From Theristus sp. LFF4_11 (taxonomy: Eukaryota; Nematoda; Chromadorea; Monhysterida; Xyalidae): a DNA stretch of 64,000 nt. The notes under the pieces are model-generated. The model worked only from the letters and a program-made list of their open reading frames with translations. It searched no databases and had not been told where the DNA came from. Shown piece after piece: positions 1 to 11,157 of the stretch. Location: positions 1-64,000 of the forward strand of contig JASANC010001594.1 in NCBI GenBank assembly GCA_030248135.1, read 5' to 3'. Each line of letters opens with the position of its first letter. Position 1 is the stretch's first letter. The position numbers were made by a program, and so were the translations under genes.

Positions 1-10
1 AAAAAAATAA

Positions 11-275
11 ACTAAATTTTCAGAATCTGCGGATGAAATTACCCTAGGAAACATTTTTGTTCAACTGTGAAAGTGTCCCAGCTAAAAATTGAAAGGGCGA
101 ACACTTGAAACCAGGTAAAAACCCTTCGATTTTTGAAAAATGCCCATTTTTTTACCCAAAAAGTGGGTCGGGGGAAAAAATTAACCCAATTTTCAAAATC
201 TCCAGGTGAAATTACCCCAGGAAACATTTTTGTTTGACTGTGAAAGTGTCGCAGGTAAAAATTGAAAGGGCGAAC
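11..275. repeat. two-copy tandem repeat, period ~173 bp
   Basis: Positions 11-105 and 183-275 are near-identical; both contain GGAAACATTTTTGTT and end in TTGAAAGGGCGAACAC. The spacing gives a period near 173 bp, so the left window edge probably cuts a longer array. The small ORFs here are by-products of the repeat. Confidence 0.75.
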
Positions 276-562
276 ACATATGATTACATACCAGAAAAAA
301 AAATAGAAACAAAAATAAGTAACATAAATTTCAGAATAGGTTTTTCGTGTCTACAGCGTATGAAAAGTTGTCCGATAGAATTTTTTTCGCGGCTCCAAGC
401 ACAACTTTGGGTGTTCGTTTCGTGTGCACAAGAGCAGGTTTGTAGCTTATAGTATGCTCGCTGGAGGCAGCGAGCAAATTTGAAAAAAGCGCGCGAGGGA
501 ATATTCAGCCATATAATGCGTGATGCGCTCTCCGCTCGCTGCGCTCGCTCGCGCATCCGCAT
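276..562. other. non-coding stretch, nothing recognised
   Basis: Short ORFs on both strands with no recognisable domain. The stretch 525-560 is a run of GCTCGC-like short repeats. Confidence 0.4.
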
Positions 563-836
563 GATAAAAAGTGAATAGTGCTTGAAAAGTGAATAGTTCT
601 ACTCCAGGGTGTCTCAAAATTTAGACCTTGACAAATTCCGGTTCAATACTTGAACCACAAGTTCATCTTTGACCGAAGTTTTCCATTGATTGGATTGATA
701 TTTCTAATTTCCACGCAAAACTGTTTGTCTTTGAAGCTCATGTCTCGATTATTTTTCCAGAATTTCTCAAAGACTAACTTTTGGAACACCCTGGAGTAAA
801 AATGTTCACTTTTCAAACACTATTCACTTTTATAGA
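563..836. mobile_element. ~270-bp inverted-repeat element (MITE-like)
   Basis: The left arm (563-618) and right arm (782-835) are inverted copies of about 50 bp, sharing AAAAGTGAATAGTG, TTGAAAAGTGAA and ACTCCAGGGTGT. No coding capacity lies between the arms. No clear target duplication is seen. Confidence 0.65.
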
Positions 837-1602
837 ACTGACCACTGGCTCGTCAGTGCGACGGACACCAGGCAGAGAACTGCCGAAGGTCGGTGTTTTA
901 CCACAGAGAGATCTTATAGTCTGGGTGAAACATCAGCGAACCTAAGTAGTGGAGAGAAGTATTGGAAATTGCAGATGCAGCTGTTTTCATGTTGCATCAC
1001 GTATGTGTTGTGTGCGTTACGAACTTTTTGAGTGTGGTGATGTAATTGTTATTTATGACAGAAACACCTAATACAAACTGTGACAGTTTTTTGGTAAAAA
1101 TTCATTTTTTCAAAAGCCATTGTTGTTTTTCCCGTCGCCGTTTTCCAGAACTGATCCGGAAACAAGCTTTGTTCCATTTCAGATTCAGATATAGTCAAGT
1201 TAAGAAACAGCTACATATTGTATGTTCATCCAACATTTTAACGTCTGAAAATTATGTTTTCCAGGGAAACTAACTGCAGTGTTTGAATAAAACATTTCGG
1301 CTGCCCCATGCATGACCCCGCTTCAAAATACATAACCCTGTTGTTTTACATCTGCGATATTCATTTGGTATTCATTGCTAATTATTGGTTGAAAGGAAAC
1401 ACATCATTGTTGAAATTGTAGTCACACTTGTGTGTGTCTGTGTCTGTGTGCGTGTGTGATAATTGACTATGCAAACTTGAAAAAGGCGTAGTGTTACGGC
1501 CTTTGTACTCAGTTCAGCCATTGTAAGCATATTGTTTGTCGTCGTTTAACACAAATCGAACAGATGAACAACGGCTAAAATTTCAGAAATATACCAAACA
1601 GA
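837..1602. other. upstream region of the unc-24-like gene
   Basis: No coding signal. Contains a GT-rich low-complexity run near 1425-1460. A TTTCAG acceptor-like site ends about 16 nt before the ATG at 1603, so the first coding exon may be preceded by a 5' UTR intron or receive a spliced leader. Confidence 0.4.
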
Positions 1603-4600
1603 ATGCCAAGCAACAACGCAGAAGGCGGCGGCAGCAGCACCGACGGCAGTTTCGACAGAGTTCGCTATTCGCCGCTCTCAACGACGGAGCCGTTTGATTC
1701 GGTGCCGGACTTTGACTTTCGATCAATTCACGAATACGCCGACTACAACGACATCGATCGCCCGTGGCAGAAGATGAACCAGCCTCGGTCGCAGTGGGGC
1801 CCAAAGCGAGACAAATACGACCGAATGTGGGACTTTGGCATGGCGACGCACAGTCATCTCATTGAGTCCGACGAATCACGTTGGTTTTTTGTGGTTGTCG
1901 GCGTTTTCTGGAGCAAATTTTTGGTGCTACTTTGCCGGAACAGCACAACCGACGGATTTTGGTTTTCGTTTCAGAGGTCGAAATGACGAGCAGGAGTATT
2001 TTGGAGAGCCTGGTGATCGGTGCTTGCTACGTGCTGCTGTTCATCACAATGCCGTTTTCGCTGCTGTTCTCATTAAAGGTTTGTTGTGGTTACCCGACTG
2101 CTATGATCACTTATTTTCCTTTTTTCTTCAAGATTTACGCAACACTTGCGCCTTTCAGTTTATTGAAAGCTTCGAGCGCATGGTCGTGTTTCGACTTGGC
2201 AAAATACAGCAAACCAAAGGACCAGGTACGTTCATGGGTGCCTCGTAAAACATAATTGTGATTTGCAGAACGCAAGAGCATTTTCTGACTGTTTGCACTC
2301 AACGTCACTTTTTTGCCGCAAAATACAAAACTCGCGAAAAAATAAACAACGTGCAAAGAAAATCAAAACTTGCAACAAAAAAGATTTTTAACCGCAAATG
2401 TGGTGATGAATTTCATCCGAACCCGATGTATTCGGGTTTTTTTACTGTAATTCGCAATTTTCGAGTATTCCGTATTCTGCGAAGGAGTGACCGGTTCAAG
2501 CAAACCAATTTTACGATCAACGTTGTTTTTGTGAGGCACCGCGCTGGTGCTGCCGTGCATCGACTCCACTCGTCGCGTTGACGTCCGAGCGAAGGCGTTC
2601 AACATTCCGCCGACGCAGGCGGTGACACGAGACAACGGCGTCGTCGAGCTGGGCGGCACCGTCTACTACCACATCAAGGACGCCGTCGCCTCGGTCGTCT
2701 CTGTCAAGGTTAAGCCGGCAGTTGCTGGAAAACGACTTTAAAAGATGAGGTGTCCGTCCGTTAGATCACGGCTGTTCACATCTGCAGGCCCGTTCACACT
2801 GACGTGTTGTACGCCCGTCAGGTCGCGTGTTATTGCACACTATCGGCCATGGATGCGTGGCTTATGACGTGCCACACCAAACGTCAGTTTGAATCGGCCT
2901 CAAGTTGACGTTCTAGTAGAGTCGTAGTCGTCTTTAGTCGAGGAAATCGCCATTTGGGTGTTTTAAACACGGTCCACACCAGAATTTCACTTTCACATTT
3001 TCACAACCAACTCTTTTGTCCAACCAACCAGTCATCGCTCCGACAGTTTTTGTCAGCAGAACCAAAATAAATTTGGACTCCGGTGTATTTAGGCAGGGTT
3101 TAGGAGCAGCCCAAGAAGCCAGCAGCGGGGCTGAGCGTTTATCAATGTTTCTGTTTTGTCAGGACTGGAACACCGGCATCCGCACGATGTCTGTCACGGC
3201 GTTGCACAGAAACATCAACAAGCGACGTGCGACCGAAGTGCCGCAGTATCGCAAACAAATCAATGATGAATTAAAGGTTCGTATTCATAGCGCACCAAAT
3301 CCGTACGTGAATATTAAAGTGACGTTGTTATTCAAAAAAAAAACATTGTTCAGGAAGAGTTGAACAGATTCGCGTTTTCGTGGGGCATGGCAATCACGCA
3401 AGTTGAACTGTCGGAAGTGCGCGTGCTCAAAGAGGGACAGTCGCACGCAGTCACTGTGCTGAAAACACTGATGCGACCGGAGGTAACGCAGCTGCTACGG
3501 TTGTCTCGAATATTGCAAGCAGGCTTTATTCACGCTTTTGGTGTTGTTCGGCCAAATGAAGTAATCTTCAATGTTTTTTCTTCAAATCTTACATGGGTAA
3601 TCAACAAAAATAATAAAAAATTAAAAGTTCATCTGAAAACAGAGACTACAGAAAAATTGACAAAAAAACCAACAGAACAACGCAAACGCGTCATCTTTGC
3701 GCGTGTGCTGCAGATTCGCACGCAGTTGATGGCGCATCTCACGAAATACGTCGGTGATCCGAACGATCCGCAGAAGAAAATGGACGAAGAAGCGGTGGGC
3801 GTGTTGCAGAGCATGATGGACGGCGCGTTCACGGCCTCCGGTGAATTCATACAGCAAATGGTCGGCAGCAGTCAGCCGCAGCTGGTGGTGCAAGAGCAGC
3901 AGGCCGACGCCGCACTTGAGCCACCCGCCAACTCTACTGGCGACACCAATCAAATGGAAATCTCGATCGATCTCCACAAAATGATCTCAACGTTGCGATC
4001 GATTCTGTCGCCGGAGCTGGTGCAAGAGATCGGATGCATTTATCAGGTTTGCGTGGTTTTGCTGGTCAATGATTGGTAACTGGGCCAGCAGGCAGCAGAC
4101 CTGCACGATAAACGGGTGGCGTACCACAGCACGGTGCCGTGGGAGTGGAAGGCAGCTGGTGTCACGTGTCGCCGTCAGTCGTCAAGTGGCAGTTTAGGGC
4201 CAGCAGCAGACGCATAGACGGCTGGTGGGGGCTGTTGTCACAATTTTCCTGTGTTCTTGTCTGCCCGTAAGCCGAATTTCTGGGGCTGCTGACGGGTCAG
4301 CCGATCTGGCACCATGGGTACCACCAGCAGTTTTCCTTGCTCCACCACGCACACCACACGCCCACTGAATGTGACTTTTATGAGTCGTGTTGTTGTTGTA
4401 CAGGTGCACTGCGCGAACCTCGGCGACTTCTACATGGATCTGAAGAATGGCGTTGGCAGCGTGTCAGCTGGCGTGCTGACGGACGCCAATCCGCCGGATG
4501 TGACGTTTGCGATCGAGGCTGGTGATCTGATGCAGCTGCTCGTTGGACAATTGAACCCGTTGGACGCGTATCTCAGCGGACGGCTGACGGTGCACGGCGA

Positions 4601-4691
4601 TGTGAAGCGTGCGATGAAGCTGCAGCTGCTCTCCGAGCACATCAAGGCGAAATACAGCTCGCATGCTACGACAACAGCTACTACACCGTAG
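1603..4691 (+). CDS. unc-24: stomatin-like protein with C-terminal SCP2 domain (UNC-24/STOML1 type)
   Basis: Membrane-associated stomatin-family protein fused to a sterol-carrier (SCP2) domain. In C. elegans this protein works with stomatins and degenerin channels in mechanosensation and locomotion; the role here is inferred. Exons 1603-1879, 1975-2078, 2159-2225, 2536-2708, 3163-3276, 3354-3482, 3714-4046 and 4404-4691 join in phase to 494 residues. The hydrophobic hairpin is near residues 104-122 (VIGACYVLLFITMPFSLLF). The stomatin/PHB domain follows, with FERMVVFRLGKIQQ, a VLPCID motif, a VYYHIKD strand and WGMAITQVELSEVRV. A polar Gln/Glu-rich linker follows (about 289-390), then SCP2 (FYMDLKNGVGSV to LTVHGDVKRAMKLQLL). 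The linker makes it longer than the roughly 400-residue STOML1. The ATG at 1603 is the first in the open exon. The single-gene fusion separates it from ordinary stomatins. Confidence 0.9.
2786..2990. repeat. intronic repeat-like stretch starting GGCCCGTTCACACTGACG
   Basis: Lies in intron 4 of the unc-24-like gene. Its start resembles the end of the inverted-repeat element at 21188-21376 (GGCCCGTTTATACCTGAC), with several ACGTCA/TGACGT words, but I could not find a matching inverted end, so it may be a decayed relative. Confidence 0.3.
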
Positions 4692-5597
4692 AGCAGGCTG
4701 CTGCGATTGCTCGCTTGACCGTTGCTGTTTTAAGCGGCATTCATGAATCTGTATTTAGTGACGCATGGCTGTGTCGCCATAGGTGGTCTTTAATGCTGGT
4801 GTTTCATGAATGCCGCTTTGCTTGTAAATAATGCTAAAATACTATTATCGCTCTCCGCTTTACTGCCAGAATTCTGACAGTCAATCCGTGTGTGTGTTTG
4901 AATTTCCTGTTACCGACTGCACGGCAGTGATTATTCCAAGTTGAACGAAATGCACATGCGAGTTCCGCCCAATGTGTGGCCGTTCTTTTAGGATGCTTCT
5001 ACTCCGTTGGTGACTAATATCTAGATAGTTGAAAATGTTTCTTGATTCCCAGCAGTTGAAACGTTGTAAAACTCGGTTGCTATCGCTTTACTAAACAGCT
5101 TTATTCTGTGCTCTCAATGTCATAGGAAATGTTGAAAACGTTCATGCTCCTCACACCAATATAACATTCGGATCATTTTCCTTCCATTTACTGACAATAA
5201 TTTCAGCTAGGGGTGACATGGAAATTGAAATGAAACTTTTTTTCAATACCGGTTTTATTTCCGGTCATGAAACCGGCCAAAATTTATTCATCCTGTTTGC
5301 GAGATTGTTTCCAAATGTCTTGGCTGATTTTGTGGTATCCATTATTTATGTATCTAGTCTCCAGGTAATTGCCATACCCAAGCCAAAGAGCTTCAGTGAC
5401 TGACACCAATACCAACTTTTTCTGTCATTTTGTTTCTACTTCTTTTAACATTTGTTGAAGTTTACCTTGCCGTGATAGTTGTGTTCAGTTGCGCAGACGC
5501 AGACGTAGCGTAAGCCATCAATGAGCATGTAGTATGCCTATTTTGAATGGTGCAACTTTGTAAATTCACACAGGGTGTGCATACAAGTTGATGTTAG
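4692..5597. other. 3' flank of the unc-24-like gene, no gene seen
   Basis: AT-rich sequence with only short ORFs. No clear AATAAA signal within 300 bp of the stop codon. Confidence 0.4.
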
Positions 5598-5817
5598 TAT
5601 GACCTATTTTTTAAACGTGTCCCACTGAAATGACGTCATGTGCCGTCAAACATGCGCTTGCCGTTCACAGCAAACCAGACTTTTCGTTCAGCCGATTTCT
5701 TCCGTAAACAAATGGTGAATGTCGAATCAGTCACACCAAACTGACATTTCAGTGCCTGTACAAACGGGCATTTTGAAAACAATTTTAGTCCGGACACGTT
5801 TGAATAAATCCACAATA
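5598..5817 (+). mobile_element. CRE-bearing MITE, copy 1
   Basis: First of five copies of a ~220-240 bp element. It begins TATGACCTATTTTTT then AAACGTGTCCCACTG and ends CCGGACACGTTTGAATAAATCC. The arms are imperfect inverted repeats of ~27 bp; in most copies each arm holds the palindrome TGACGTCA, but in this copy the right-hand site is degraded. It lies downstream of the unc-24-like gene and carries an AATAAA word in its right arm. Confidence 0.8.
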
Positions 5818-7040
5818 CATTCTCATTGAAAAAAGTGGGTGGATTGGATTACCACCACCTTTTTTAAAACTTAAAAAAACAGAGTTTCACAGGTTTTTAT
5901 TGACAGGTAATATTTAGTTTGTTATTCAAATGTGGCGTCAACCGCCGCAGTTTCAGTGTTCTTGTCTGCCAACAAAAAATACTGGTATTTAGTCGTTGGA
6001 GTGTCGGTTTGTTTGCTGTACACGGACTTCAACTGGAACAGTCTCACCATTTATCTGGAAATTATACACAATCAGCTGATTTTAACACTTTAATTTCAGC
6101 ATGAAAAGAATGCAGGAATCGGGTTTCGTGTTTTCTCACTCACAACAAAACATCTTTTTTACTGGAATCTCATTCCCGTACAAAGAAGCGTGGGAAGCCA
6201 GGGTGTTGTCAAACTGCAAAATAGCTTCATAAAAAGCAATGCAAATGAATCGAATGATTTTATTGAAATCAGTTGAAAAATCACATTTGATTGATTTGAT
6301 AGATCATTTGCACTTTTGGCATGAATCCTTGTTGGTTCAATGTTTCCACTCTGGCACCAACCTGAAATTAATCGTAGAAAGCTGATGCAAAGTAAATTCT
6401 GACAAACTTTTTGAAAACTGTTCATGGACCGAAAATACAGTAACTCACCACCGCCGCCGTTGAGTGGGTATCGGCATTTACGACACAATACATACCAGTG
6501 ACAGACGATCTGTGACAGTTTGTCGTCGGTGAATGGTTGCCAACTGACACAATCCGCAATGTGTCAGTGTGATGTTACCCGTTTGGTCAGGACAACAATG
6601 AACAATGCAGCTATATGCCACTTCTGTTGAGTCGTCTTTTGGAGATGCTTGTCCACAAAAGTACTGTCCGGGAGGGTCTCCGGATGTGGAGTCATCGCAA
6701 AAATGGAAAAACCGAAATCGTGACTCAATTGGTCACCTTTGTTGTCTACACTAAGTCTTCTCAGAAAATCAATGATTTTGCGATGATTTCCATGCACTGC
6801 GGTGGTTTTTGAATGCATCGTCCAAAAGACGACAGATGGGTGAAAAACTTACCTTTACCGTGGCACTACTTCTCGAATCTGTTGCTGATAATAACACGAG
6901 TCGTTTGCGGCAATCAACAACAGCGGTTCATTTCGGTCACCGAGCAATTTGGTGCGGAGTTGCGTTTGGAAGCGCGCGTTGTGAAAGCAGCGTGCGTGCA
7001 GTGCAAAAAAGCGATGCACCAACAACACTGTTTTACTTAC
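5818..7040. other. possible 3' exons of the first lectin gene on the minus strand, unresolved
   Basis: The minus strand has several open stretches with coding-like composition: 6855-7030, 6564-6818 and 6440-6540 (with a CHWYVLCRKCRYPL cysteine cluster). A tail after an ATTTCAG acceptor near 6362 reads VGARVETLNQQGFMPKVQ. I could not chain them in phase with the EGF exon at 7041-7163, so they may be distal exons of that gene or a separate gene. Confidence 0.3.
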
Positions 7041-8251
7041 ATTCGCAATTTTGGCCAGAAAACGCCGCTGGACAAACGCAAACAGGCGTAAGCCAAGGAC
7101 CGACTGGCACTTCACAAGTGCCTAGGTTGCAGTCCAAAGTGGAACAGTTGATTGACCAATCCCCTTGAAAAATAATAAAATAACATTTGTTTGCCTGGAG
7201 AAAAAACTCACACATACAGTTGCAAAAATTGCTTGGCACTTTTTGGACTATTTATGTCTTTATTGGTCTTTTTCGCAGATTTTGATAACAGCGCAAAAGC
7301 ACCCACAACGATGAAAACTGTTGTCAAATGCTTGCTAATGCGTGTCAACGGTTGACTGGAAACACCATCCGCACGTGTCATCCAATAATTTTTTGGAAAC
7401 AAAGTACGAACGGTATTCGCAAATGTATTTGCGCGTCAGATCGCAGTCCCGATTGTTGTGGTTGCCAGTGTCTTTCAGCACGCCATCAATGATGCGTGCA
7501 CAACGTCTATCGGTGTTCTCTGGGTGTGAGTCCGTCCACAAGGATGCATTCAGTCTGCCCCATTGCGGGCTGTCTTTGTCGTACACCCAGTTGTTTGCAC
7601 GGTCCTACGCCAGCGTCTCGCCTGAGTCACGCGCGGCCGTTCGCTCGCCCGCCACCCAGACGCTGTCCGCCCAATCACTGCCGGCACCGGATGCAGCGTC
7701 GTTTGAGCTCTACGTTGGTGAAAATTCCTTTTGAAAGGCTTTTGAAAGTTTACAATGGCACTCGAAAAAAAATTGACACGAAGTCTGTCCTGTCCGAAAA
7801 CCTGTTCCGAAAACTCGCTGATTAAAAAAGCAGCTGAGCGGTGTACCTCACTTATAGTATGTATGCCTCAAATGTCGTGGATGTGATGTGACTGTGTAAT
7901 TTCTGAATGATTTCGCCATGCACCTTCCAACTATTGACAACATCGAACGTCACAACGTTTGGTATCACGGCCAGTCTGCTTGCGTTCATCGCTTTGCAGG
8001 CTTGCTTCGCGATCGGTTGTGCTGCTTGTAGGGAGACGTGTGCAAAGCAGCTGCCGTTGTGAACGAGCGTCGGATAGCTGGACGCCGCAAACACCGCCGG
8101 ACACACGACCGCACTGGCGCCTGGTGCAGTACAGTGAACAAAACTCCGAAAACGCATCGTCTAGAGGCTTTTGTGCAATTGACTTACAGTGGTTGAGAAG
8201 CCAGCGTGAAACGACCAGCAAGGAAATTGTTAATAGATTGTAGAACCCCAT
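7041..8251 (-). pseudogene. C-type lectin-like gene with EGF-like domain, in-frame stop
   Basis: Secreted or surface lectin-like protein. Exon 1 (8251-8188) encodes a signal peptide (MGFYNLLTISLLVVSRWLL) and ends at a strong GTAAGT donor. Exon 2 (starts 8120) gives the first half of a C-type lectin fold (CFAHVSLQ, then AKQACKAMNASRLAVIPN). Exon 3 (about 7709-7412) gives the second half: DWADSVWVAGE, NNWVYDKDSPQW, WTDSHPENTDRRCARI, DCDLTRKYICEY. Exon 4 (7163-7041) is an EGF-like module (CSTLDCNLGTCEVP to FSGQNCEC) ending at GTAAGT. A TAG at 7605-7607 lies in frame inside the fold, and the 3' end of exon 2 runs into TAA at 7852-7854 unless an earlier donor is used. The gene may be a pseudogene, an allele with a lesion, or carry an extra short intron ending at that TAG. 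The 3' end of the gene is unresolved. Confidence 0.6.
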
Positions 8252-9509
8252 GGTGTCCTGAAAACCGATGTCGCCAATTGTTATTGCACGCAAAACGTTG
8301 CCATCACAGTGGTTATGTTGGTGCCTGCATCTTGCATGGCGCCCATCTTGGTGACCATATTTGTCCTAAAAAATTATAAAAACGCTCGACAGCGTTTCTA
8401 ACCGCGAAAACACTCGGTCATTTTAAGTCCAATTTTTTTTCATTTGAAAATGGGCACCACATTGTATATGAAGGGTACCATGAAGGTCAATTAACTGACC
8501 GGTTGAGCACAAAACACCATCAAGTGAAAATTTTTACTTTTGAAAAGGACACCAATATGGGCGCCAAAAGGGGCCTCATGAATGGCACCAGTGTGGGAAG
8601 CCAGAAGTGTAGCGTCAGGGCGCTTTTTGTTTGCATTTGTTTGTGTCAAAGCACCAGGCAACGTGGAACCCAAACGTCAATAAGTCCCCAAAACATAAAA
8701 TGAACAAGCCGAAACTGATATGTTAATATAATGAATAAAAGACGTTGAAAAAACAAACCGTATGAATACAATTCATGCGTCGCATCAGCTTTGTGTTTGA
8801 TCAAAATAAAATTCATGTTTCATTCAATAGTTGGGATTGAACAAATACAGTAATTAATTTTGCCTGAGAACAAAGATTAATTTTGCTTGTTTTTATCACA
8901 TTCGACGACTGACCATCATGAGAAAATAAAAAAATATGTTTCGTTTTAAGTTTTTGAAATAACAACTATTTTTGAGCGCATAAGGGCAGCGCCCGACGGC
9001 CCCTCGCCGCCCATGCCGCCCCCCGCATATAACCTGTGGTGAGGTCGTTTATTTCGTGTGAAAAAAGCAAATTTTCCATAGGGATGGATGAGATGGGGGA
9101 GAGGGGAGGCCATGGGGTTGTATTAATATGGGACCCCCCGGCGCGTGAATAAACAAAAAAAAAAAACAACCACGACAGAAGGCAGCGAAAAGAGGAAAAA
9201 AGAATAAAATTAAATGGAGGGGGAGGGGGAGGGGGATGCGTGGGCCGGAGTTGACCCCGCACCGTTCTAAAATTGATAACACGCTGCCCCAAGACCGGAT
9301 GCAATGCATTGCGATCGATGTATGCACTTTTTTCTCGAGAATTGGAAGCGATGATGCTGTCATGGGAAGCTAAAACTGACGCTTGTGATAACTGCGGCTT
9401 TAAAACAAATCTGCATGGAGCAAAAACAAACCAATAAAAACGGTAATCAGAATCAACGAATGGAATATCGTCGCGACGTTCACAAATTGCTTCACTCGCT
9501 CACCCGGTA
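8252..9509. other. intergenic, low-complexity stretch, no gene seen
   Basis: Holds short ORFs only. A purine-rich G/A tract lies at 9080-9240, with runs such as GGAGGGGGAGGGGGAGGGGG. No domain recognised on either strand. Confidence 0.4.
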
Positions 9510-10364
9510 TCACTGTTTGCAATGAGTCAGTTGACATATGAACTTCAGTGACGCAGTACACCAAATGTCGTTCAGTGCAAGGCCTCGTCGACTGGTGGTC
9601 AGGAGTGCGCAGTTTTCATCACCTCTCGCATTGTTTGGCTCCCCGCATTTCCAAAGTATTGAGCGGCCATCAATGCTATGCGGCTGCCCGTTGATCGTCC
9701 AAGTCGTCCAACCCCCTCCTGGCTCAGCGGCTCCGCTCGTCTGGTTCACGCCAACCCACCACGTGTGTTGGGAATCCTCCCGTTTGAGCTCGTCCGAATC
9801 CTGCAGTTCAACTTCACTTTCAGTCCAAACATGAGTTTCGTATTTTTGTAAAAAACAACAAAATTTCAGTTTATTGTTGTGCTTAAAAGGCGTGGTAGGA
9901 CTAAATTTGAATCAAGTAACATAATTTTGCAGTGACCAGTTCAGGATGTTGAGCCTGCAACCAGGGTTCAAGAGCGTCGAGCATGCCAGCGTGCAGCAAC
10001 GGCAGCAGCGCCATGTCATTCGCTCGGCAGTGCTCAAAGGCGTCTGCCCAGGTCTTCTCCTCCTTGAACACTCTCAAGCAGTCGGAGTCAATGATGTCAG
10101 ATTTACGCGGTGCACGTGCCGGTTGCTTTGATGCTAGACGGACAATGTTTTTTTTAGAATTTCGTAATTTTTGTTCTAATTGCATGTTTTTTCAGTGAGT
10201 TTCAACGCACCTTTTTCTTGAGGATTGCTGAGAATGAGCGTGAAACTGAGCACCAACATGGCCACAATGAGCAACGCAGCAGTGGTTGCTTTCAACGTGA
10301 ATCGGTCAACCCGGTTGCACCATTCACGTGCGCCTGTACACAGATTGGCCTTGCATTGATGCAC
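9510..10364 (-). CDS. type II membrane C-type lectin
   Basis: Single-pass membrane lectin, probably binding sugars through Ca2+. Three exons chain in phase: 10364-10211, 10133-9937 and 9800-9510 (stop), giving about 213 residues. The first has a cytoplasmic stretch and a transmembrane helix (TTAALLIVAMLVLSFTLIL). The second opens the lectin fold (SDCLRVFKEEKTWADAFEHC). The third carries WWVG, the GEPNNARGDENCALL segment with the EPN motif that in C-type lectins favours mannose-type sugars, LNDIWC, and the closing FICQ. The exon at 10364 has no in-frame ATG before its upstream stop, so the start codon must be in an earlier exon; an ATG at 10476 followed by a GT donor is one candidate. It is the neighbour and same-strand relative of the lectin gene at 7.0-8.25 kb, which suggests a small lectin cluster. 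Confidence 0.85.
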
Positions 10365-10479
10365 AGCACTGACTGATCGCGATTAAACAACAAACGCAAA
10401 TATAAACCGACGTGCAAACGAACGCACATGAAACACCGTTGTTGAACAAGATTGGCATCCGTTGCAAAGTCTCCATCGC

Positions 10480-11090
10480 AGCTTTCAGAAACGGGTTCAC
10501 CTGAAGCTAATTTCAAAAAATAAAAGTCTGGGTTGAAACACATGTGAGTGAATGTGGTTTCGGGATGTTGCTAACAGCACTACTTGTTTTTGTGCCTGAT
10601 TGTTCAATTGTTGAAAAAATTAGTGTTGCATGAAAATAATATGATCGTGTTCATAAAAAACATACGGGCATTGTTTGCAATTTTGGGGGGTTGTTATCGA
10701 TATCCGATCTCTCGCATACTGCACCCAACATCGTTCTTCATAAAAAATTGTATTCACGATTTTAACAGCTGGAAAGAAACAAAGTATAAACAAAACAGGT
10801 CGTCTAAATAGTGCGGCTTTACGTCTCCATATAGCTGCGGCTTTTTCAGCTCCACCGGTTGTTCATGTCTGCAAAATGCAAAACGATCAACATCACTCGA
10901 GTTCATTGCATAGGGTTTTGGGGGCCCTTTAAATCACAAATTCAAAGTCAAATATACAGTTTCATTTGTTGTTGTTGGAGATTTTAGGTGATGTTTTTAG
11001 CCAGGGCTAACCCAGAAAGATTTCGAGAACCCAAGAACGCTCTCGAGTAGGGCACCCATCGAGTTTTTTCGGTGCCTATACACTCCTCGG
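10480..11090. other. intergenic, nothing recognised
   Basis: AT-rich with short ORFs and no domain similarity I can see. Confidence 0.4.
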
Positions 11091-11091
11091 C

Positions 11092-11157
11092 GAAGCTCAA
11101 TCCCCGAACGTACAGACAAGAGTCTGACGTGCTACCACCAGGCCACGAGGGCGACTG
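11092..11157 (-). repeat. tRNA-Lys-like sequence (SINE head or tRNA pseudogene)
   Basis: On the minus strand an A-box-like TGGCCTGGTGGTAGC is followed by TCAGACTCTTGTCTG, which resembles the anticodon arm of tRNA-Lys (CTT), then a weak B-box-like segment. The stems do not fold into a good cloverleaf, so this is a decayed tRNA or a tRNA-derived short retroelement head. Confidence 0.4.

Noticed and set aside
846..864. Second hammerhead ribozyme
   Set aside because: It has the CTGACGAG word on the minus strand, but no GAAA partner with a stem II was found downstream.
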